14,075 nucleotides of DNA from an uncultured Clostridia bacterium (GTDB lineage: Bacteria; Bacillota; Clostridia; Oscillospirales; Oscillospiraceae). A model generated the notes under the pieces. The model ran no database searches, was not told the origin of the DNA, and saw only the letters and a list, made by a program, of their open reading frames with translations. How positions within the stretch are numbered: position 1 is the first letter of the stretch; the number at the start of each line of letters is the position of its first letter. Shown here piece after piece: positions 7,105-12,572 of the stretch. Location of the stretch: the NCBI GenBank assembly GCA_945926565.1, contig CAMELY010000021.1, forward strand, positions 1 through 14,075. The letters run 5' to 3'. The translations under genes and the position numbers were made by a program.

Positions 7105-8688
7105 ATGGCAACCATTCACAACCCGATTCTGCGTGGTTTTAATCCTGACCCCTCCATTCTGCGGGTGGGCGATGACTATTATATCGCCACCTCCACCTTT
7201 GAGTGGTTCCCCGGCGTTCAGATTCACCACTCCAAAGATCTGGTGCACTGGGAACTGGTCTCTCATCCCCTGGATCGGGTGAGCCAGCTGAATATGCTGG
7301 GCGTGGACGACTCCTGCGGCGTCTGGGCCCCCTGCCTGAGCTACGACAAGGGCACCTTCTATCTGATCTTCACCAATGTCCACTCCTTCCTGGGCATGTT
7401 CAAGGATACCCCCAACTACCTGGTCACCGCCAAGGATATCCGGGGCCCCTGGTCTGAGCCGATTTATCTGAATTCCAGCGGCTTTGACCCCTCCCTCTTC
7501 CACGATCCCAACGGCAAAAAGTATCTGGTCAATATGCTGGACGACTACCGCACCTATCAGACCGGCTTTGGCGGCATTGTTCTGCAGGAGTATTCCGAAG
7601 CTGAGGGCAAGCTGGTGGGTGAGCGGATCAACATCTTCCGGGGCACCTCCAGCGGCGGTGTAGAGGGGCCCCACCTGTACTGGCATGACGGCTACTACTA
7701 CCTGATGACTGCCGAGGGGGAGACGGGCTACGGCCACGCCGTCACGCTGGCCCGCAGCCGCTCCATTACCGGCCCCTACGAGACAGATCCCATGCTGCAC
7801 ACCCTGACAACCCGCCATCTGGAAGGCTACGGACTTCAGAAGGCGGGGCACGGCAGCCTGATTCAGGCCGCCAACGGCAGATGGTACATCGCCCACCTCT
7901 GCGGCCGGCCCCTTGGCGAGCACAAGCGCTGCATTCTGGGCCGCGAGACCTCCCTGCAGGAAGTCATCTGGGTAGACGGCTGGCTGCGGGCCGCGGACGG
8001 CACCAACCGTCCCGCCCTGACGGTGGAGATTCCCGATGTGGAGGGCGCTCAGAACGGCAACGACCTGCATGAGGACTTTGACGGCGAAGCCTGGAGCATC
8101 CATCTCCAGAGCCTGCGGGCGCCCCTGGTCGAGCGGGCCTCTCTGACCCAGCGACCCGGCTGGCTGCGGCTGTATGGCGCAGAGTGCCCCAGCTCCAAGT
8201 TCTATCAGTCCCTGCTGGCCCGCCGGCAGCAGAGCTTTACCTGCGAGGCGAACACCAAGCTGGAGTTTGACCCCCGGCATTATCAGCACCTGGCAGGCTT
8301 GACCTACTATTACAATACCCAGTGCTACTATTACGCCTATGTGACCCGGGACGAGCTGCTGGGCAGAGTCGTCAGCCTGATGGCCTGTGATTACAAGGTT
8401 GGCTCCATGCCCATCGGCGCAGGGGTTCAGATCCCGGCGGAGGGCGCTGTCTGGCTGAGGCTGAATGTGGACGGCGAAAAGGCCTGGTTCTCCTACTCTC
8501 TGGACGGAACGCATTACGACCGGCTGGGCCCTGTGCTGGACGCCACCATTCTCTCTGACGACTATTTCCAGGAGAAGGGCCACTGCATGTTTACCGGCGC
8601 CTTCATCGGCATCGCCTGCCAGGATCTGGCCGGGGACGGCTGCCACGCGGACTTTGACTTCTTTGACTACCGGGAGCTTGAGGCGTAA
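7105..8688 (+). CDS. GH43 beta-xylosidase, cytoplasmic
   Basis: A 527-residue enzyme close in layout to Selenomonas-type GH43 beta-1,4-xylosidases, which release xylose from the non-reducing end of xylo-oligosaccharides and often also arabinose. The start NPILRGFNPDPS...YYIATSTFEWFPGVQIHHSKDL is characteristic. The GH43 triad is present: D15 (base, NPDPS), D128 (pKa modulator, GFDPSLFHD) and E187 (acid, VEGPHLYW). A five-bladed propeller fills about 1-310, and a concanavalin-like C-terminal domain typical of this subfamily fills about 325-525. There is no signal peptide, so it acts on imported oligosaccharides. AAAGGAG (7089-7095) lies 9 bases before the ATG, 21 bases after gntR. It is the last gene of the operon before a terminator. 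Confidence 0.93.
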   Translation: MATIHNPILRGFNPDPSILRVGDDYYIATSTFEWFPGVQIHHSKDLVHWELVSHPLDRVSQLNMLGVDDSCGVWAPCLSYDKGTFYLIFTNVHSFLGMFKDTPNYLVTAKDIRGPWSEPIYLNSSGFDPSLFHDPNGKKYLVNMLDDYRTYQTGFGGIVLQEYSEAEGKLVGERINIFRGTSSGGVEGPHLYWHDGYYYLMTAEGETGYGHAVTLARSRSITGPYETDPMLHTLTTRHLEGYGLQKAGHGSLIQAANGRWYIAHLCGRPLGEHKRCILGRETSLQEVIWVDGWLRAADGTNRPALTVEIPDVEGAQNGNDLHEDFDGEAWSIHLQSLRAPLVERASLTQRPGWLRLYGAECPSSKFYQSLLARRQQSFTCEANTKLEFDPRHYQHLAGLTYYYNTQCYYYAYVTRDELLGRVVSLMACDYKVGSMPIGAGVQIPAEGAVWLRLNVDGEKAWFSYSLDGTHYDRLGPVLDATILSDDYFQEKGHCMFTGAFIGIACQDLAGDGCHADFDFFDYRELEA

Positions 8689-8722
8689 GCCGCTCGCCTC
8701 GATATCCTCATTCCTGATGTAC

Positions 8723-8767
8723 AAACCCGCCGCAGAGCTGCTTCTGCGGCGGGTTTGCTGTCTTTCT
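8723..8767 (+). terminator. Rho-independent terminator after the GH43 beta-xylosidase
   Basis: A 13-base-pair perfect stem (8723-8735 with 8744-8756) with an 8-base loop that can be shortened by a further A-T and G-T pair. The tail is interrupted (GCTGTCTTTC after the TTT of the stem), so termination may be less than complete. It separates the sugar-acid operon from the two-component system. Confidence 0.75.
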
Positions 8768-8790
8768 CCGTCTGTTCGGCAAACCCACGC

Positions 8791-8819
8791 TTTACGGAAC
8801 TGGGAAAATGCGGTATGAT
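8791..8819 (+). promoter_or_regulatory. Sigma-A promoter of the two-component system
   Basis: TTTACG (8791-8796) and TATGAT (8814-8819) are 17 bases apart. In the leader, TTTCCC (8838-8843) and GGGAAA (8850-8855) form a short inverted repeat touching the ribosome binding site, which might modulate translation of the regulator. Confidence 0.65.
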
Positions 8820-8868
8820 AAAGGACAAGCATAAAACTTTCCCGCTTTTGGGAAAAGGGGTGGAAACA

Positions 8869-9573
8869 ATGACCCGGATCGCAGTTGTGGAGGACGACAG
8901 CGCCTACCGCCGGCAGCTGAGGGAATACCTCCAGCGCTATGAGCGGGAGTCCGGCGAAGCGCTGAGTGTGACCGAGTTCTCCGACGGACTGGAGATTGCG
9001 GAGCACTACAGCAGCTCCTTCGACATCATCTTTATGGACATTCAGATGAGCCATCTGGACGGGATGCAGACCGCCCAGCGCATCCGCGCCCAGGACAAGA
9101 CGGTCATCATCATCTTTATCACCAACCTGGCCCAATTCGCCCTCCAGGGCTACAAGGTGGAGGCCCTGGATTACGTGCTCAAGCCCATCCAGTATTTCGC
9201 TTTCTCCCAGGTGCTGCAGAAGGCGGTCAAAAAGGTGCGGGAGAGCTCCGCCTTTTTCCTGCATCTGGTACAGGAGAGCCGGATGCTGCGGCTGGACGCA
9301 TCAAAGATCAGCTACTTGGAGAGCCAGGGCCACAATGTGGTCTATCACACCGACGAGGGGATCTATCTGGAGCGCAACTCGCTGAAAAATCTGGAGCAGA
9401 AGCTGGAGGGGCGGCACTTCTCCCGCTGCAACAACTGCTATCTGGTCAATCTGGCCCGGGTAGAAAAGGTGGATCAGAATCTGGTCACCGTCTCAGGTGA
9501 GGTGCTGCAGATCAGCCGGCCCAAGCGCAAGAGCTTTATGGAGGCTCTGGCCGCCTATGTGGGAGGGGAATGA
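8869..9573 (+). CDS. LytTR-family response regulator
   Basis: A 234-residue regulator with an N-terminal receiver domain (about 1-120): acidic pocket E8/D9/D10, phosphoacceptor D57 in FMDIQM, T85 and K105 in LKPI. The C-terminal LytTR domain (about 133-230) includes LDASKISYLESQGHNVVYHT and FSRCNNCYLVNLARV, typical of this beta-fold DNA-binding domain, which recognises 9-10 base direct repeats 21 bases apart. The start is set by AAGGGG (8855-8860) 8 bases before the ATG; upstream in-frame extension to 8755 would overlap the promoter and terminator. The kinase gene overlaps its end. A matching pair of direct repeats lies at 10993-11023, before the next operon. Confidence 0.93.
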   Translation: MTRIAVVEDDSAYRRQLREYLQRYERESGEALSVTEFSDGLEIAEHYSSSFDIIFMDIQMSHLDGMQTAQRIRAQDKTVIIIFITNLAQFALQGYKVEALDYVLKPIQYFAFSQVLQKAVKKVRESSAFFLHLVQESRMLRLDASKISYLESQGHNVVYHTDEGIYLERNSLKNLEQKLEGRHFSRCNNCYLVNLARVEKVDQNLVTVSGEVLQISRPKRKSFMEALAAYVGGE

Positions 9574-9575
9574 GC

Positions 9576-10901
9576 ATGGGCGTCATTCAGGATATTCCCA
9601 AATTTTACACCGCCCTGGCGGAGTGGCTGGCCTGTGTGGGCTTTGTGCTCATTCTGCCCAAGCGCTACGGGAAGGGGGAGACTGCCGGGCTGATGGCCGC
9701 CTTCTTCGTGCTGCTGTGCGTCATCCAGTTCATCATCGGCGTTGTGCCGGTGGCCATCTGGATCCCCTGCATGGCGGTGGCGCTGGCCGTCATGTACGGC
9801 ATGCTGCTGCTCTGCTGCCGGATTCCCCCCGCAGACGCCGGCTTCTACTGGGCCATCGCCTTTATCTTTGCCGAGTTTATCGCCTCCCTGGACTGGCAGC
9901 TCTACTCCTTCTTCTCCCAGAGCGTGGCGGACAGCTACCTCTTTCAGGCCCTCTTTCTGCTGCTGTTCTACGGCGGCCCCTTTTTGATCTTCTTCCGGAT
10001 GGAATACCGCCAGTCGGAGAAGCTGCAGACCCTCCAGGTGACCAAACGGGAGATGATCTCCGCCGCCACCGTCGCCATCGGCGCCTTTCTCATCAGCAAT
10101 ATCAGCTATGTCAGCAGTGAGACCCCCTTCAGCGGCCGGATGAGCATGGAGATCTTCTACATCCGCACCCTGGTGGATCTGGCCGGGCTGATCATGCTCA
10201 TCGGCCTTCAGGATCGCTGGCAGGAGCTCCAGGCCCGCAAGGAGGTGGACGCCATCAACGGACTGCTCCAGCGGCAATACGAGCAGTACCGCCTGTCCCG
10301 GGAGAATATGGAGGTCATCAACCGGAAGTACCACGACCTGAAGCACCAGATCGGCGTCATCCGCATGGAGCCGGACGCCGCCCGTCGGGAGGAGTATCTG
10401 GCCCAGCTGGAGTCGGGGATGCAGAGCCTGGGCACCGTCCACCAGACCGGCAATTCCGTCCTGGACACCATTCTATCCGGCAAGCAGCTCTACTGCAGCC
10501 AGCATGGGATCACCATGACGGTGGTGGCCGATGGGGCGCAGCTGGACTTTATGGGAGTCATGGACATCTGCAGCATCTTCGGCAACGCCCTGGATAACGC
10601 CATTGAGAGCGTGGAAAAGCTGGCCGATCCGGAAAAGCGGCTGATCCGGGTGGCGGTGTTCTGTCAGAACGACTTTCTGATGATCCGGGTGGAGAACTAC
10701 TGCGAATCCCACCTGGAGCTGGTGGAGGGGGAGTATCAAACCACCAAGGGGGACAAGGACTATCACGGCTACGGCATCAAGAGCATCCGCTATGTCTCCG
10801 AAAAATACGGCGGCTCGGTTTCGGTACGGGTGGAGGACGGCTGGTTCCATCTGCGGGTGCTGATCCCGCTCCCCCAATGCGAAAAATGCGTTGACAGGTA
10901 A
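9576..10901 (+). CDS. AgrC-like sensor histidine kinase (GHKL, multi-pass)
   Basis: A 441-residue membrane kinase. The N-terminal half holds about six hydrophobic segments (starting around AEWLACVGFVLIL and ending with LVDLAGLIMLIGL), then a coiled linker (WQELQARKEVDAINGLLQRQ). The phosphoacceptor is H253 in NRKYHDLKHQIGVI, and the GHKL ATPase N-box is FGNALDNAIES (N337, N341), followed by a short glycine-rich GYGIKSIRYVSEKYGG. This is the HPK10 layout of peptide-sensing and cell-envelope-sensing kinases. It partners the preceding LytTR regulator. ATG at 9576 is preferred because GGGAGG (9561-9566) is 9 bases away; the ATG at 9570 overlaps the regulator stop and has only 3 bases of spacing. 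The signal is unknown. Confidence 0.9.
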   Translation: MGVIQDIPKFYTALAEWLACVGFVLILPKRYGKGETAGLMAAFFVLLCVIQFIIGVVPVAIWIPCMAVALAVMYGMLLLCCRIPPADAGFYWAIAFIFAEFIASLDWQLYSFFSQSVADSYLFQALFLLLFYGGPFLIFFRMEYRQSEKLQTLQVTKREMISAATVAIGAFLISNISYVSSETPFSGRMSMEIFYIRTLVDLAGLIMLIGLQDRWQELQARKEVDAINGLLQRQYEQYRLSRENMEVINRKYHDLKHQIGVIRMEPDAARREEYLAQLESGMQSLGTVHQTGNSVLDTILSGKQLYCSQHGITMTVVADGAQLDFMGVMDICSIFGNALDNAIESVEKLADPEKRLIRVAVFCQNDFLMIRVENYCESHLELVEGEYQTTKGDKDYHGYGIKSIRYVSEKYGGSVSVRVEDGWFHLRVLIPLPQCEKCVDR

Positions 10902-10904
10902 TTG

Positions 10905-10945
10905 ACAGAGCGGCAAGCCCTCCGGCCTGCCGCTCTGTTTTGTCA
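10905..10945 (+). terminator. Rho-independent terminator after the histidine kinase
   Basis: ACAGAGCGGCA (10905-10915) pairs perfectly with TGCCGCTCTGT (10928-10938), with partial pairing inside the 12-base loop, and is followed by TTTGTCATTTT. It begins 3 bases after the kinase stop and isolates the two-component operon from the glycosidase operon downstream. Confidence 0.85.
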
Positions 10946-10983
10946 TTTTGCACCATGAACGACATGCGATTCAGGAGGAAATC

Positions 10984-11100
10984 ATGCAGAATACAAGTTA
11001 TGTCGCTGTGGAGACAGGTTATGCCAAAACTGCCCAAAAAAATATTTCTGATGCTATACTCAGTTCATCAAAAGTGCACTGTGCACCAGACAGGAGGTGA
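10984..11100 (+). CDS. Possible 38-residue small ORF with a strong ribosome binding site
   Basis: A short open frame (MQNTSYVAVETGYAK... ending HCAPDRR) starts 5 bases after AGGAGG (10973-10978) and stops inside the ribosome binding site of the next gene. It has no signal peptide or membrane segment. It overlaps the LytTR-type direct repeats and the -10 of the downstream promoter, and no good promoter is seen between the upstream terminator and its start. It could be a leader peptide translated from read-through, or the binding site could be fortuitous. Confidence 0.25.
   Translation: MQNTSYVAVETGYAKTAQKNISDAILSSSKVHCAPDRR
10993..11023 (+). promoter_or_regulatory. LytTR-type direct repeats upstream of the GH43-GH3 operon
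   Basis: ACAAGTTATG (10993-11002) and ACAGGTTATG (11014-11023) match at 9 of 10 bases and start exactly 21 bases apart, which is two helical turns. LytTR regulators bind 9-10 base direct repeats with a GTT core at this spacing. The second repeat ends 8 bases before the -35 region of the operon promoter, the position expected of an activator site. The LytTR regulator gene lies about 1.4 kb upstream. Confidence 0.65.
11032..11060 (+). promoter_or_regulatory. Activator-dependent promoter of the GH43-GH3 operon
   Basis: TATACT (11055-11060) is a good -10. At 17 bases the -35 would be GCCCAA (11032-11037), which matches TTGACA poorly; CTGCCC at 19 bases is no better. A good -10 with a poor -35 fits a promoter that needs an activator bound upstream. 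Confidence 0.55.
11074..11086. promoter_or_regulatory. GTGCAC-T-GTGCAC palindrome in the 5' leader
   Basis: Two copies of the palindrome GTGCAC flank a central T, forming a 13-base symmetric element 13 bases after the -10 and 5 bases before the ribosome binding site of the GH43 gene. It may be a repressor operator near the transcription start, or a small RNA hairpin near the ribosome binding site. No regulator is identified. Confidence 0.35.
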
Positions 11101-11105
11101 ACAAC

Positions 11106-12551
11106 ATGAAACAGCAAGCCTTGAACCCCTATCTCCCCTCCTGGGAGTACATTCCGGACGGCGAGCCCCATGTCTTTGGTGACCGCGTCTACGTCTATGG
11201 CTCTCACGACCGGTTCAACGCCCCCATCTTCTGCGTCAATGACTACGTCTGCTGGTCGGCGCCGGTGGAGGATCTGTCTGACTGGCGGTTGGAGGGGGTC
11301 ATCTTCCGCAAGAACCAGGATCCCAAAAACAAGCTGGGCCTCCGGCTGCTCTTCGCTCCGGACGTCTGTCAGGGGCCGGACGGGCGGTACTATCTCTATT
11401 ACGCCTTCGACTTTATGGGCGTCATGGGCGTCGCCGTCTGCGACACGCCGGCGGGACAGTATCAGTTCCTGGGCCACGTCCACTACCCGGACGGCACCGT
11501 CTGGGGACGGCGGAAGGGAGATCAGTTTCCCTTCGACCCCGGCGTGCTGGCGGACGATGACGGGCGGATCTGGCTCTACTCCGGCTTCTACATCCCCACC
11601 CCGGCCATTGTCACCGGCGGCAAACAGCTGCGCAACGACGGCGGCGTGGTGGTGGAGCTGGAGCAGGACATGATGACCATCAAGGCGGAGCCCAAGCTGC
11701 TCTTCCCCAAGGAGGGGCCCGGCTCCTTCCCCAACCACGAGTTCTTCGAGGCCAGCTCCATCCGGAAGGACGGAGACACCTATCTCTTCGTCTACTCCTC
11801 CCGGCACAACCATGAGCTGTGCTACGCCACCAGCAAGCGGCCCGACGGCGGCTTTGTCTTTGGCGGTACCCTGGTCAGCCAGGGAGACCTCTTCCTGGAG
11901 GGCAATGAGGACGAGCGGCAGGCGAAAAACTACCTGGGCAACACCCACGGGGGACTGCTCCACATCGGAGACGACTGGTACATCTTCTACCACCGGCAGA
12001 CCAACCGGCACTCCTATTCCCGGCAGGCCTGTGCCGAAAAGCTGGAGCGGAACCCGGACGGCAGCTTCCGTCAGGCGGAGGTGACCAGCTGCGGCCTCAA
12101 CGGCGGGCCCCTCAAGGGTCTGGGCCGGTACGAGGCCCGGATCGCCTGCAACCTGTGGTCGAAGGACGGCGTGGGCCGGTACGATGGCAAAAACCCCCGC
12201 AAAGAACTGGCCGCCCACCCCTACTTCACCCAGTCCGGCAAGGATCGGGAGGAAAACGGAGACCAGTACATCGCCAACATGAGAGACTGCTCCGTGGCTG
12301 GCTTCAAGTACTTCCAGATGGGCGAGGCCAGCCGGATTGCCGTGGAGGTCCGGGGCAGCGGAGCGGGCACCGTGGAGGTATCCGATACGCCGGATTTCGG
12401 GCGGCTGTGCGCCTGCATTCCGGTAAAGCCGGAGGGACGCGTCCAGACGGCGGACGCTCCGCTCCAGATTGAGCCGGGCAAGCGGGCCCTCTATTTCCGG
12501 TTCCGGGGAGAGGGTGCTGTGGACTTTATTGCATTCAAGTTAGAAACATAG
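11106..12551 (+). CDS. GH43 glycosidase (probable alpha-L-arabinofuranosidase or xylosidase)
   Basis: A 481-residue enzyme of a GH43 branch different from the first xylosidase. The opening NPYLPSWEYIPDGEPHVFGD and VYVYGSHDRF are typical of it. Likely catalytic residues are D18 (base, IPDGEPH), D144 (pKa modulator, FPFDPGVL) and E215 (acid, FFEASS). The propeller spans about 5-330; the C-terminal 140 residues form a beta-rich region that resembles a CBM6-like accessory domain. There is no signal peptide, so it is cytoplasmic. Members of this branch are mostly annotated as arabinofuranosidases or arabinosidase/xylosidases; the exact linkage cannot be read from the sequence. ATG 11106 is chosen with AGGAGG (11092-11097) 8 bases upstream; an in-frame GTG at 11097 overlaps that site. 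A GH3 gene follows after 21 bases. Confidence 0.88.
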   Translation: MKQQALNPYLPSWEYIPDGEPHVFGDRVYVYGSHDRFNAPIFCVNDYVCWSAPVEDLSDWRLEGVIFRKNQDPKNKLGLRLLFAPDVCQGPDGRYYLYYAFDFMGVMGVAVCDTPAGQYQFLGHVHYPDGTVWGRRKGDQFPFDPGVLADDDGRIWLYSGFYIPTPAIVTGGKQLRNDGGVVVELEQDMMTIKAEPKLLFPKEGPGSFPNHEFFEASSIRKDGDTYLFVYSSRHNHELCYATSKRPDGGFVFGGTLVSQGDLFLEGNEDERQAKNYLGNTHGGLLHIGDDWYIFYHRQTNRHSYSRQACAEKLERNPDGSFRQAEVTSCGLNGGPLKGLGRYEARIACNLWSKDGVGRYDGKNPRKELAAHPYFTQSGKDREENGDQYIANMRDCSVAGFKYFQMGEASRIAVEVRGSGAGTVEVSDTPDFGRLCACIPVKPEGRVQTADAPLQIEPGKRALYFRFRGEGAVDFIAFKLET

Positions 12552-12572
12552 TCGTATATGAGGAGGATTCAT

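Noticed and set aside
6361..9264. 967-codon open frame on the minus strand
   Set aside because: It lies antisense to gntR, the GH43 xylosidase and the response regulator, all with clear family motifs and good start signals. Its translation has no recognisable domain, and such long shadows are expected in GC-rich DNA.
11097..11105. GTG start for the second GH43 protein
   Set aside because: The GTG overlaps the AGGAGG that serves the ATG at 11106, where spacing is ideal.
10940..11182. 80-codon plus-strand frame through the intergenic region
   Set aside because: It has no binding site for its ATG, runs into the GH43 gene in the wrong frame and overlaps the promoter elements.
11019..12218. 399-codon minus-strand frame
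   Set aside because: It is a mirror of the GH43 gene reading frame with no domain signature.
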